Positions 45,448 to 54,657 of a DNA stretch of 64,000 nt are shown piece by piece (positions within the stretch are counted from its first letter, which is position 1; every line of letters starts with the position of its first letter). The notes under the pieces are model-generated. The model had not been told where the DNA came from, searched no databases, and saw nothing but the letters and a program-made list of their open reading frames with translations. Made by a program: the position numbers and the translations under genes. This DNA comes from a bacterium. GTDB taxonomy: Bacteria; Actinomycetota; Acidimicrobiia; Spongiisociales; Spongiisociaceae. The stretch is taken from NCBI GenBank assembly GCA_028820935.1, contig JAPPHZ010000029.1, positions 87,437 through 151,436 of the forward strand. Direction: 5' to 3'.

Positions 45448-46524
45448 GTGTATCGAGTAGCGGTGATTCCGGCGGATGGTGTGGGTCCGGAGGTGTCGGA
45501 GGAGGCGGAGCGGTCTCTGCGGGCGGCGGCGCGGTCCCATGACTTCGGCGTGGAGACGGAGTGGTTCGACTGGGGTTGCGACCGGTATCTGGCCGACGGC
45601 AAGATGATGCCCGACGATTACCTGGACACCTTGTCGGGGTTCGACACGATCTTCCTGGGGTCGGTGGGCGACGTGTCGAAGGTGGCCGACCACCTTTCGC
45701 TGGAGTTGATACTGGGGATACGGCGGGGGTTCGACCAGTACGTCAACCTGCGCCCGATCCGCCTCTACCCGGGGGTAAGCACACCGATCCGGACCGCCAC
45801 GCCCGAGACCTTGGACATGGTGGTGGTGCGGGAGAACACCGAGGGCGAGTACGCGGCGCAGGGCGGGGTGTTCAAGGCCGGCACGCCGGACGCGGTGGCG
45901 TTACAGACCGCGGTCTTCACCCACAAGGGATGCGAGCGGGTCATGCGCTACTCGTTCGATCTGGCTCGCCGGCGGTCCAAGCTGGGCGCCGAGGCGCCGG
46001 TGGGGCGGGTTACCAACTGCACCAAGTCCAACGCACTCAACTACTCGATGGTGTTCTGGGATAGGGTGTTCGACGAGGTGGCGGCCGGTTATCCGGATGT
46101 CGAGACGGACATGGCGCTGGTGGACGCCCTTTCGATGTGGATGGTGAAGAACCCGGAATGGTTCGACGTGGTGGTGGCCTCCAACCTGTTCGGCGACATC
46201 ATCACGGACCTCGGGGCCATGCTCCAGGGGGGCATGGGCTTCGCGGCAGGTGGGAACATCGACCCCGAGCGAAGGTTCCCGTCGATGTTCGAACCGATCC
46301 ACGGCTCGGCGCCCAAGTACACGGGTCAGCGGCGCGTGAACCCCATCGCGTCGATCGAAGCGGTTCGCATGATGCTGGACCATCTGGGCGAGCACCGCGC
46401 GGCCGATGCCGTAGGCGCCGCGATCACAGATGTGCTGGCGGAGGGGGAGGTCGGTACCCGGGACATGGGCGGCACCAACAGCACCGACGAAGTCGGAGCG
46501 GCCATCGCGGAGCGAATCCGCTGA
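45448..46524 (+). CDS. Isocitrate/isopropylmalate dehydrogenase family protein (tartrate/D-malate type)
   Basis: About 358 residues of the beta-decarboxylating dehydrogenase family: IPADGVGPEV, LGSVGDVSK, NLRPIRLYPGV (the form seen in tartrate and D-malate dehydrogenases), VRENTEGEY and FEPIHGSAPKYTG. It oxidises a 2-hydroxy acid with NAD and a divalent metal. GTG 45448 has GAGGGG 8 nt upstream; TTG 45442 is too close to it. Confidence 0.9.
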   Translation: MYRVAVIPADGVGPEVSEEAERSLRAAARSHDFGVETEWFDWGCDRYLADGKMMPDDYLDTLSGFDTIFLGSVGDVSKVADHLSLELILGIRRGFDQYVNLRPIRLYPGVSTPIRTATPETLDMVVVRENTEGEYAAQGGVFKAGTPDAVALQTAVFTHKGCERVMRYSFDLARRRSKLGAEAPVGRVTNCTKSNALNYSMVFWDRVFDEVAAGYPDVETDMALVDALSMWMVKNPEWFDVVVASNLFGDIITDLGAMLQGGMGFAAGGNIDPERRFPSMFEPIHGSAPKYTGQRRVNPIASIEAVRMMLDHLGEHRAADAVGAAITDVLAEGEVGTRDMGGTNSTDEVGAAIAERIR

Positions 46525-46570
46525 CATCCGCATCCGACCCCGCGGCCCGGACAGGCGCCCTGAATCACGC

Positions 46571-47821
46571 ATGACGAGGTCAGCGTCGAGCCGGGAGACC
46601 CGCTCCGAACTCTCCGCCGTGCGCCGCCGTCTGGCCTACGTTCTGTTCTCGGGGGCGGCCGTGGCCTGGCTCGCCTTTGTCGCGACCCTCGCCGTGGCGA
46701 CCGTGGCGGCCCGTTCCCTGAGTGGATCCACCATGATGGCGGGTCTGCCGCTTGCGGCCGGCGCCCTGGGTCAGGCGCTGGGAACCAACGTGTTGGGACG
46801 GCTGAGCACTCGCTACGGTCGCCGGTTCATCATGGTTGCCGGCCCGCCCGTCTCCGCCTTCGGGGCGGCGTTGGAGTTGGTGGGGGTGGTGGCAGGTTGG
46901 TACTGGGTGCTGGTGGGAGGCGCGATCCTGATGGGAGCGGGCGTCGGCGCTATCCATCTCGCCCGGTACGTTGCCGCCGAGTTGGCCGAGGAATCCGAGC
47001 GCGGAAAAGCGATGGGCCTCCTGGTGTGGTCGGCGACCATCGGGTCGGTGATCGGCGCCAACCTAGTGGACTGGGCCGGTCGCTTGGCGGAGGATTGGTT
47101 GGGGACTCCGTACGGCGGGGCTTTCCTGCTGGCCACAGTCGCCTTTCTACTGTCCGGGATGATCTTCTGGGTCGGGTTGCGCCCCGATCCTTCCCGGGTG
47201 GCGGTGACTCCTGCAATCCGTCCCGAGCATGGCGGATCGGTGGGTGCTGCCCTGCGCCTTCCGGCCGTCCAGATTTCCATCCTGGCCCTGCTGTCGGCCC
47301 AGGGCGCCATGGTCCTGGTGATGACCGCGACCCCCCTTCGCATCGAGGACGCCGGCTACGGCATCGACGCGGTGGGCATAGTGCTCTCGATCCACGCGGT
47401 GGGGATGTTCGCCCTAGCCCCCGTGGTAGGCAAGCTGGTCGACCGGCTGGGGCGCCTTCCCATGCTGGGGATGGGTATGAGCCTCACGGCGGTTGCGCTC
47501 CTTCTGGCGGGTACCGCAGCCCAGGACGGACTCTTCGCCCTGGCCGCGGGCTTGTTCGTGCTCGGACTGGGTTGGAACTGCTCCTTCCTCGCCAGCAGCT
47601 CCATGCTCTTCACCTCCGCTCCTCCCGGTGTCCGCCAAGTCGTCGAGGGATGGGCCGACTCGGCCGCGTGGACGATGGTCATGTTGGGAAGCGTCGCCTC
47701 GGGTGTGCTGATGGGCACCGTCGGATACAGCTGGCTGAGCCTGACTGCCGCCCTACCGATGTTGCTCATCCTGGCTCTAGCCCTGGCCGTTCCCCGCCTC
47801 CGCACCGCGCTCACAACCTGA
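46571..47821 (+). CDS. Major facilitator superfamily transporter
   Basis: About 416 residues with twelve hydrophobic segments. The MFS loop 2-3 motif appears as GRLSTRYGRRF and is echoed in the second half by GKLVDRLGRLP. Substrate unknown; it could export or import the acid handled by the preceding dehydrogenase. ATG 46571 is used because an upstream extension would run through that gene. Confidence 0.88.
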   Translation: MTRSASSRETRSELSAVRRRLAYVLFSGAAVAWLAFVATLAVATVAARSLSGSTMMAGLPLAAGALGQALGTNVLGRLSTRYGRRFIMVAGPPVSAFGAALELVGVVAGWYWVLVGGAILMGAGVGAIHLARYVAAELAEESERGKAMGLLVWSATIGSVIGANLVDWAGRLAEDWLGTPYGGAFLLATVAFLLSGMIFWVGLRPDPSRVAVTPAIRPEHGGSVGAALRLPAVQISILALLSAQGAMVLVMTATPLRIEDAGYGIDAVGIVLSIHAVGMFALAPVVGKLVDRLGRLPMLGMGMSLTAVALLLAGTAAQDGLFALAAGLFVLGLGWNCSFLASSSMLFTSAPPGVRQVVEGWADSAAWTMVMLGSVASGVLMGTVGYSWLSLTAALPMLLILALALAVPRLRTALTT

Positions 47822-47888
47822 ACTCTCATACCGACGCCAAGCCGGTCCGAGATTCCTCCGCTCTCCGCAGGCCAGACCGCCGACGTAA

Positions 47889-48959
47889 TCAGTCCTCGAT
47901 CAGAGTCCAGACTTGCTTGAGTGGCAGTTCTGCCTGTAGTTCCTCGTCGAACTTGTGGTAGTTGCGGAACACAGCGTCCATCAGGTCTTCGGCGTTCCAT
48001 ACCCGCACTCGGAAGAATTGGTCGCGCTGCTCACGGCGGGTGGTTCTGGTTACCCCTCCCCAGGCGACAAGTAGGCCCTGATCTGCTCCTTGGGTACTCA
48101 GCACACCGTTGAGTTCCCGGAGAACCGGCGCGCTGACCGGAGTCGCGCCGGACTTGACCTGCACGACTATCCGAGGGCTATCGAGGCCCAGAGGACCGCG
48201 TCCGGCAAACACGTCTATGCCACCGTCAGGACCTGGAGGTGAAGGCTTGGTGGTGAACCCTTCGGCCTCCAGGACCTTGGCTACCAACCGGCTGAGTTCA
48301 TGTCCCGCGAACTTCTGCCGAATGAACTCCCGGATCCGGTCTCTGGCGAAACCCTCTAGATCCACATCCTCGGGAGAGTCAGGTGCTTCGGAGCCAACGG
48401 TTCCGTCGCGTTGGTCGGCCGCTAGATCGTCCTGTGAGCGGTTCCCAGGATCCCGATCTCCGGACATCAGTTTGAACAGCCGCCGGGCTCCGTCATTTCG
48501 GGTAATGGAACAAAATGTGAGCAGCGAGCCAAGTGAATACAAGAGGTCTTGTCCGACTTCGGAACGTGGCAAGTCGGTCCGTTTCCAGTCCACGGATACC
48601 ACATGGCGGTTGTACGGGTCCTCTGCGTCTCGGTACCAGTACGCCTGGGTTATCGCGCCCAGCGCGATCTGGCCGGTCGTCTTGAGGGGCAATACCACCA
48701 GATCGCCTACCCGGACCTCGGTCTTGAACCTCCAGAGTTGGTTGGCTTGAACAGAGACCGACCTCTTCTTGGCATCTGGACTTGCGTCCCGGATCAGCTT
48801 TTCCAACTTGTCTCGGCTTTCCACCAGTCTCAAGTCGGGGATTGCTCGCCAACCGAGGCCGGCTAGGCCATTGTCGAGGTTGAAGTCTTCGTATTCGCCG
48901 CGTCTCCCGGCCCTGATAAGCCAGGCCCTCGGAGTGTCCCCTCCGTCCTTGTCTGCCAT
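47889..48959 (-). CDS. Mrr-type restriction endonuclease with N-terminal recognition-like domain
   Basis: A 356-residue protein. The C-terminal half is an Mrr_cat nuclease: FARDRIREFIRQKFAGHELSRLV-type helices, GPDGGIDVFAG and VVQVKSG give the D...QxK active site of the PD-(D/E)XK fold. The N-terminal 150 residues (RAWLIRAGRRGEYEDF, VRVGDLVVLPLK, IALGAITQAYWY) look like an EVE/PUA-type base-reading domain. Such fusions are methylation-dependent (type IV) restriction enzymes. No methyltransferase is adjacent. Divergent from the amidohydrolase gene. Confidence 0.85.
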   Translation of the reverse strand: MADKDGGDTPRAWLIRAGRRGEYEDFNLDNGLAGLGWRAIPDLRLVESRDKLEKLIRDASPDAKKRSVSVQANQLWRFKTEVRVGDLVVLPLKTTGQIALGAITQAYWYRDAEDPYNRHVVSVDWKRTDLPRSEVGQDLLYSLGSLLTFCSITRNDGARRLFKLMSGDRDPGNRSQDDLAADQRDGTVGSEAPDSPEDVDLEGFARDRIREFIRQKFAGHELSRLVAKVLEAEGFTTKPSPPGPDGGIDVFAGRGPLGLDSPRIVVQVKSGATPVSAPVLRELNGVLSTQGADQGLLVAWGGVTRTTRREQRDQFFRVRVWNAEDLMDAVFRNYHKFDEELQAELPLKQVWTLIED

Positions 48960-49062
48960 CCGCTCCCTTTCCGCATCGGAATCGTAGCGAGACCCTGAGA
49001 CAGGAACCGATGGCTAGTCTGATCGGGCTGTCGCGTGTCATGACGAGCCGGAGGAACCTCAA

Positions 49063-49983
49063 GTGATAATCGATACCCATCTCCATCCCACCAACGTGGT
49101 CGACCAGGCGTGGCGCCATACGGGTGAGCCGTTCAACGGGGAGCGCATGCTCGAGATGATGGACGGTCCCTACTGGATCAACGGCAAGCCTCGCCGGATC
49201 GACATGGGCTTCATCCAACCGCCCCCGGGCAACACGGTGTGGAACGAGGGCGGCCGGGGAGGCCGCGAGGGTATCCGGGACTACATGGCCTACATCGCGG
49301 AACTTACCCAGAAGTACCCGGACCGCTTCATCGGGAACTTCAACTACAACCCCCGGTTCGGGCCTGAGAACGGCGCGGCGGAACTCGAGTTCCACGTAAA
49401 GGAGTACGGCTTCAAGATGATGAAGCTGCACGCCAACATGCACGCCTACCGCCCCGACCGCGCCCTCGACTGGCTCCGGCCGGCCCTTCGCAAGTGCGAC
49501 GAACTCGGCGTAGTGGTCCTGCTCCACACCGGCGACGGCCCCTACTCCATCCCGACCCAGTTCTATCCCATCATCCGCGAGTTCCCCGACGTCAACTTCA
49601 TCATCGGCCACTTCGGGGTTCAGACGGGTGGTGTCTACTGCTTCGAGGCCTTCTGGATGATCATGGACTCGCCGAACGTCTACGGTGAGTCGGGATGGTT
49701 GCTGCAGTCCCGGATCGTCGAGTTCGCCAAGGAGATGCCGCGGGACCGGCTGGTGTTCGGAACGGACTCACCTCCCAACGACCCGGGCATGTGGCTGACC
49801 CACCTCGAGGTGCTGTGCCACGAACCACCCCAGGGTCTCGGAGTCGATGAGGATCAACTCGAGGACTACATGGGCAACAACATCGCCCGGCTGGTGGGTA
49901 TCCAACCCACCGCGCCGCCCGAGTCGGTCGAATCGGCCAAGGCGCAGTTGGCGGCCGGTAGCCACGGGCGTGCCATCGATTAG
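49063..49983 (+). CDS. Amidohydrolase 2 family metal-dependent hydrolase/decarboxylase
   Basis: A 306-residue TIM-barrel hydrolase with the N-terminal metal site DTHLHP, MMKLHANMHAY, LLHTGDG, IIGHFG and the late aspartate in VFGTDSPPND. This ACMSD-like group includes non-oxidative decarboxylases of aromatic acids. GGAGGAACCTCAA precedes GTG 49063. The UbiD decarboxylase gene follows 32 nt later, so both may act on one carboxylated substrate. Confidence 0.9.
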   Translation: MIIDTHLHPTNVVDQAWRHTGEPFNGERMLEMMDGPYWINGKPRRIDMGFIQPPPGNTVWNEGGRGGREGIRDYMAYIAELTQKYPDRFIGNFNYNPRFGPENGAAELEFHVKEYGFKMMKLHANMHAYRPDRALDWLRPALRKCDELGVVVLLHTGDGPYSIPTQFYPIIREFPDVNFIIGHFGVQTGGVYCFEAFWMIMDSPNVYGESGWLLQSRIVEFAKEMPRDRLVFGTDSPPNDPGMWLTHLEVLCHEPPQGLGVDEDQLEDYMGNNIARLVGIQPTAPPESVESAKAQLAAGSHGRAID

Positions 49984-50015
49984 CCAGATGGACAGAGGGT
50001 TGTGAGGAGCCCGAT

Positions 50016-51419
50016 GTGACCGCTCCGGACTTCACCGCGAGCCAGGACCTCCATGATTTCGTCTCGGCATACGAGCGGTCGTTTCCGGAGGATGTCCTCA
50101 ACATCACGGAGCCGGTGCCCGACTCCCTGGACGTGACCAGTGTGGTGTGGGAGTTGGCCGCGGCCGGCCGGCACCAGATGCTCCGATTCGGGAGCATCGT
50201 CGGTATCCCGTACGAGGTCGTCACCAACCTGTTCGCATGCCGTCGACGGATCTCCCGCATGCTGGGAACGGATCCGCAGCACCTGCACGACGCCTACCAG
50301 GCCAGGACCAAGCATCTAATCGAACCCGTCGATGTGGGTGACGGGCCGGTCCTGGAACGCGTGACCGATGGCGCCGCGGTCGACCTGCGTAGCTTTCCCC
50401 TCCTCACCCACTTCGCCACCGACAGGGCGCCCTACATCACCAGCGGCATCATCGTGGCGGAGGGCGCCGACGGGATCGGCAACCTCAGCTACCACCGGGC
50501 CATGGTCCACTCACCGACCGAGTTCGCCACCAGCCTCCACTCCCGGGGGGACCTCTGGCGCATGCTGAAAGCCGCTGCGGAAGGCGGCGACCCGCTGCGG
50601 GTGGCGATGGTGCTCGGGGGGCACCCCTTGTTCATGCTGGCCGCCTCCGCCCGGGTGCCGATGACCGTCGACGAGCGCCAGGTGGCGGGCGGTCTGTTCG
50701 GGGCGCCGCTCGAGGTGGTGCGATCGCCCCGTTACGGGATCCGGGTCCCTGCCACCGCCGACTTCCTCTTCGAGGGGGTGATAGATCCGGACGCCCGCGT
50801 AGAGGAGGGACCCTTCGGTGAGTTCACCGGGTACTCGTCCGACCGGTCGACCAACAGCCTCTTCCGCGTCGAGACCATGTCCTCCCGCCGCGACCCACTT
50901 CTCCTGGACGTGGTGGGGGGTAACTCCAACGAGCACCTGAACCTGTCCCGGGTCCCGAGGGAGTCAGAGATGGCGGAGAAGCTCAAGGGAAGGTTCCCGG
51001 ACGTGACCGCCGTCCACTATCCGAACTCGGGCAGCCACTTCCACTGTTACGTCAAGCTCCGGCAGCGGCGGGTCGGCCAGGCCCGGCAGGTGATGCTCGG
51101 TCTTCTGGGTTGGGACCCCTACCTGAAGACGGTCATCGCGGTCGACGACGACATCGATGTCACCAACGACTCCGAGGTGCTCTGGGCTCTGGCCACCCAC
51201 TTCCAACCTGCGGAGGACCTCTTTGTCGTTGGCGGGCTTCCCGGCAGCCCCCTTGATCCTTCATCCTCCATCGAGGGCACGACATCGCGGTTGGCCCTCG
51301 ATGCGACGCGGGGTCCGGGGTTCAGCGGCGTGAGGATCGGCTTTTCGGAGGAATCCCGGCAACGCGCCAGCCGCCTGATCGCCGAGCGCCTATCCTCCCG
51401 GCAGGAAGGCGAAGCCTGA
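50016..51419 (+). CDS. UbiD family (de)carboxylase
   Basis: A 467-residue UbiD-fold enzyme that would use prenylated FMN for reversible decarboxylation of an aromatic or unsaturated acid. The catalytic EEGPFGEFTGYSS block (from about residue 263) carries one glutamate of the E-R-E triad, and YHRAMV with HSRGDLWR lies in the cofactor region. GTG 50016. No UbiX-type prenyltransferase gene is in the window, so the cofactor must be made elsewhere. A BMP-type transporter follows by 19 nt. Confidence 0.9.
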   Translation: MTAPDFTASQDLHDFVSAYERSFPEDVLNITEPVPDSLDVTSVVWELAAAGRHQMLRFGSIVGIPYEVVTNLFACRRRISRMLGTDPQHLHDAYQARTKHLIEPVDVGDGPVLERVTDGAAVDLRSFPLLTHFATDRAPYITSGIIVAEGADGIGNLSYHRAMVHSPTEFATSLHSRGDLWRMLKAAAEGGDPLRVAMVLGGHPLFMLAASARVPMTVDERQVAGGLFGAPLEVVRSPRYGIRVPATADFLFEGVIDPDARVEEGPFGEFTGYSSDRSTNSLFRVETMSSRRDPLLLDVVGGNSNEHLNLSRVPRESEMAEKLKGRFPDVTAVHYPNSGSHFHCYVKLRQRRVGQARQVMLGLLGWDPYLKTVIAVDDDIDVTNDSEVLWALATHFQPAEDLFVVGGLPGSPLDPSSSIEGTTSRLALDATRGPGFSGVRIGFSEESRQRASRLIAERLSSRQEGEA

Positions 51420-51438
51420 ACAGGAGGACACAAGGCAC

Positions 51439-52446
51439 ATGTCAATCTTGAGGACGAGGGCGGTCCGGCACGCGTGGTTGGTCGGGTTGGTGGTGCTCGC
51501 GCTGGTGGTGGCGGCCTGCGCCGAGGAGGAGGACGGCGGCCGTTCCGCCGACGATCCGATCCGGATAGCGATGGTGGGGCCCAGCGCCTCGAACGACCTG
51601 GCCTTCACCCAGAGCATGGTCGACTCGCTGAACCGTCTCGGCGAGGACTACAACATCGAGGTCGACATCACCGACGGCACGTTCGTTATCGAGGATGCCG
51701 CCGTCGCCATCCGCGGGTATGCGGAGGACGGGTTCGACATCGTCCTGGCCCACGGCTCCCAGTTCGGCGGTTCGCTGTCGGAGATCGCCCCGGACTACCC
51801 CGACACCGTCTTCGCCTGGGGCACGAGCCGTGACACGTTCGGCCTCACCAACGTGTACTCGTACAGCGTCCAGTCTGATGAGGGTGGTTTCATCAACGGG
51901 ACCATCGCGGCGCACATGACCGAGTCGAACATCATCGGTGTGGTCGGCCCGATCGAAGTCGGGGACATCAAGCTCTATATCGACGGCTTCGTTGCCGGTG
52001 TCAAGTCGGTCGACCCGTCGATCACGGTCAACGTCAACTACATCGACTCCTTCAGCGACGTCGCGCTGGCGGCCGAGGCGGCCCAAGCCCATGTGGAGGC
52101 CGGCGCCGACGTGATGACCGGTGTCTCCCAGATGGTCGTCGGTGCGACCGGAGTCGCCAGGGAGCACGGGGTTCTGTGGTTCGGTTCGCAGACCGACCAG
52201 GTGCCGCTTGGCGAGGACATAGTGGTTGCGTCCCAGATCTACCGCTGGGACTATCAGCTCAGCCAGATCGTCGAAGACCTACTGAACGATGAGGTCAGCG
52301 GGCGCGTCATAACGGCCGACTTCTCCAACGGTGGGCTGACCATGGCCTACAACCCGGGTATGCCTCTCGCCGACGATGTCCAGGCTGCAGCGGATGCGGT
52401 GGAGGACGGCCTCAAGGACGGTTCGCTCTCGACCGGGGTCGAGTAG
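51439..52446 (+). CDS. BMP/PnrA family nucleoside-type ABC transporter substrate-binding lipoprotein
   Basis: A 335-residue lipoprotein: hydrophobic signal ending in VVAAC, then the BMP fold with IAMVGPSASNDLAFTQSMVD, a glycine/aspartate cleft motif and YSYQSDEGGF-like YSVQSDEGGF near the middle. PnrA-type proteins bind purine nucleosides; relatives bind other small ligands. Two permeases and a double ATPase follow, completing the importer. Confidence 0.92.
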   Translation: MSILRTRAVRHAWLVGLVVLALVVAACAEEEDGGRSADDPIRIAMVGPSASNDLAFTQSMVDSLNRLGEDYNIEVDITDGTFVIEDAAVAIRGYAEDGFDIVLAHGSQFGGSLSEIAPDYPDTVFAWGTSRDTFGLTNVYSYSVQSDEGGFINGTIAAHMTESNIIGVVGPIEVGDIKLYIDGFVAGVKSVDPSITVNVNYIDSFSDVALAAEAAQAHVEAGADVMTGVSQMVVGATGVAREHGVLWFGSQTDQVPLGEDIVVASQIYRWDYQLSQIVEDLLNDEVSGRVITADFSNGGLTMAYNPGMPLADDVQAAADAVEDGLKDGSLSTGVE

Positions 52447-52501
52447 CCACCGGATGGCTACAGACCTGATCAACCAGGGTCGGTGAATACTGCCGCGAGC
52501 A

Positions 52502-52530
52502 GTGCCCCGGTTGGCTTTCCTGCCGGGCAC
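52502..52530 (+). terminator. Intercistronic hairpin between binding-protein and permease genes
   Basis: GTGCCCCGG (52502-52510) pairs with CCGGGCAC (52523-52530) with one bulged C. As after the other binding-protein gene at 15157, it may damp readthrough into the permease or protect the upstream mRNA. Confidence 0.5.
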
Positions 52531-52565
52531 ACATCCGACGCTCAGGCTGTCGGTAGGAGGTTCTG

Positions 52566-53726
52566 CTGACGCTGAACTGGAGACATGTCCTCGCCCGGCT
52601 CGCCGGACCCGGCCTGCTCATCGGCGCCGTTCTGGCGGCGGGTCTCATCGGAGCGGTCATGCTGGCGGTGCTGGGAGCCAACCCCCTGACCGGCTACGCG
52701 GCCCTGCTCGACGGCGCCTTCGGAGGGGCGAAGAACCTGGCCAACAGCTCCCTCAAGGCCATGCCCCTCCTGCTGGTCGGGGTGGGTATCACAATCGCGT
52801 TCCGGGCCGGTGTGATCAACATCGGGGGAGAGGGCCAGATCATCGCGGGAGCGATTCTCTCGACATTGTTCGTGCTGGGTTTCCCGGATGTGCCCCGCTT
52901 CGTGCTCTTGCCTCTCACGTTCCTCGTCGGTGCCCTGGGAGGCGCGATCTGGGGTGGCATGGCCGGCGCCCTGAAGTCCTACGCGCGCGTCAACGAGATC
53001 CTGAGCACGATCATGCTCAACATCATCGCCGTCCAGATTCTCAACCTCCTGTTGCGTGGTCCCCTCATGGACCCGGGCGAGATCGAGAAAGGCTCTCGCA
53101 TCCCCCACACGGAACGCCTGAGCGGGAACGCCGACCTCCCCATCCTGCCCGGTGGGACCCGGCTTCACCTGGGCGTCCTGGTAGCAGTGCTGATGGCCGT
53201 AGCGTGCTATTTCCTCCTGTTCCGCACCACCCAGGGGCTCCGGCTCCGGGCGGTCGGTCACAACCCGTTCGCGTCCCGATATGCCGGGATGTCGGTCAAA
53301 CGGAATGTCGTCCTGGCGTTCATGTACAGCGGGGCGATGTGCGGCATGGCGGGGGTGACGCTGGTCTTCGGAAGCGAAGGGCACCGGCTTGCTACCGATG
53401 GCGGCGCCACCACCTTCACGGGCGCGGCCGGATTCAACGGTATCGTCGCAGCTCTGTTCGGGGGCTTGCATCCTCTCTGGACGATCCCGGCATCCTTCCT
53501 GTTCGGAGCCCTACTGGTGGGCGCCAACGCCATGCAGAGAGCCGTCCAGGTCCCGGCCGCCCTGATACTCGCCCTGAACGGCCTGGTCGTCGTCTTCGTG
53601 GTGGGGAGCATGTACGCCCGAGCACGGCTGGCCAGGACTGCTTCCGAGTCGAGGGAGCAAGATGCGGGAGGCGACAGCCGATCCCCGGGACGGAGCGGGG
53701 ACCCTGAACCCAGGAATCCTCCGTGA
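52566..53726 (+). CDS. BMP-type ABC transporter permease 1 (YufP-like), probable CTG start
   Basis: About 386 residues with eight to ten hydrophobic segments; INIGGEGQIIAGA and VNEILSTIMLN are hallmark blocks of nucleoside-type permeases, and VGHNPFASRYAGM is the coupling-loop region. The first membrane helix (GLLIGAVLAAGLIGAVMLAVL) begins before the first ATG (52659), so translation must start upstream. After the in-frame stop at 52554 the only good site is CTG 52566, 5 nt after AGGAGG, giving MTLNWRHVLARL. A CTG start is therefore proposed. Confidence 0.88.
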   Translation: MTLNWRHVLARLAGPGLLIGAVLAAGLIGAVMLAVLGANPLTGYAALLDGAFGGAKNLANSSLKAMPLLLVGVGITIAFRAGVINIGGEGQIIAGAILSTLFVLGFPDVPRFVLLPLTFLVGALGGAIWGGMAGALKSYARVNEILSTIMLNIIAVQILNLLLRGPLMDPGEIEKGSRIPHTERLSGNADLPILPGGTRLHLGVLVAVLMAVACYFLLFRTTQGLRLRAVGHNPFASRYAGMSVKRNVVLAFMYSGAMCGMAGVTLVFGSEGHRLATDGGATTFTGAAGFNGIVAALFGGLHPLWTIPASFLFGALLVGANAMQRAVQVPAALILALNGLVVVFVVGSMYARARLARTASESREQDAGGDSRSPGRSGDPEPRNPP

Positions 53727-54655
53727 GCGACTTCCTTACGGTCTCGGTCTTGCTGGCCACACTCGCCTCCGGGATACGGCTGGCCACCCCTTTCCTGCTG
53801 GCGGCGCTGGGCGAGACCCTGGGGCAGCGCAGCGGTGTCCTGAACCTCGGAGTCGAGGGTGTCATGCTCCTCGGGGCCTACGGGGCCTACTACGCGACCC
53901 TCCGAACCGACAGCGTCCTGCTCGGGATCGTGGTCGGGCTGGTGGTCGGAGGCGTCATGGGCATCGTGTACGGGGTCGTGACACTGGCTCTCAAGGCCGA
54001 GCAGGGCATAAGTGGCATCGGCATATTCATTTTCGGCCTCGGCCTGAGCGATCTCCTGTTCCAGAAACAGGTCGGAACCCCTACCCCCATCGACGGATTG
54101 GGGGATGTGGCGGTACCCCTGCTCGGTGACCTTCCGTGGGTGGGAGAGGTTCTCTTCCATCAGAACGTGCTCGTGTATGCGGCGTTCCTCCTGGTTCCCG
54201 CAATGTGGTTCGTCATCCACCGGACCCCGTTCGGGCTGAACGTCAGGGCCGTGGGGGAGACGCCCGAAGCGGCCGACAGCCTGGGTGTCAGCGTGGACGG
54301 GACCCGCTACGTCACCATCGTCGTCGGTAACGCCTTCGCCGGGCTGGCCGGCGCTGCCCTTGCCCTCGAGCTCGGCATCTTCCAGCAGAACCTGACCAAC
54401 GGCCACGGGTTCATCGCCATTGCTCTCGTCTACTTCGGAGCGTGGCGTCCGGCGGGGGTGATGGCCGGTTCCCTCGTCTTCGGTCTGGTGTCGGCCACCG
54501 TACTGCAATGGAAAACCCTGGGAATCGTGGTGGGCACCACCGCGAGCATCGTCGGAATGTTCCCGGCCGTGCTCACCATTCTGGTACTGGTGCTCGTCTC
54601 CCGCCGTACCGGCCAGCCGTCTGCGCTCACCCGACCTTTCGAGCGGGGGCACTAG
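53723..54655 (+). CDS. BMP-type ABC transporter permease 2 (YufQ-like)
   Basis: A 310-residue permease with the conserved TPFLLAALGETLGQRSGVLNLG-type block (ETLGQRSGVLNLGVEGVML), GISGIGIFIFGLGLS and a VRAVGETPEAADSLGV coupling loop. GTG 53723 overlaps the preceding stop by 4 nt. It pairs with permease 1 to form the channel. Confidence 0.92.
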   Translation: MSDFLTVSVLLATLASGIRLATPFLLAALGETLGQRSGVLNLGVEGVMLLGAYGAYYATLRTDSVLLGIVVGLVVGGVMGIVYGVVTLALKAEQGISGIGIFIFGLGLSDLLFQKQVGTPTPIDGLGDVAVPLLGDLPWVGEVLFHQNVLVYAAFLLVPAMWFVIHRTPFGLNVRAVGETPEAADSLGVSVDGTRYVTIVVGNAFAGLAGAALALELGIFQQNLTNGHGFIAIALVYFGAWRPAGVMAGSLVFGLVSATVLQWKTLGIVVGTTASIVGMFPAVLTILVLVLVSRRTGQPSALTRPFERGH

Positions 54656-54657
54656 GA

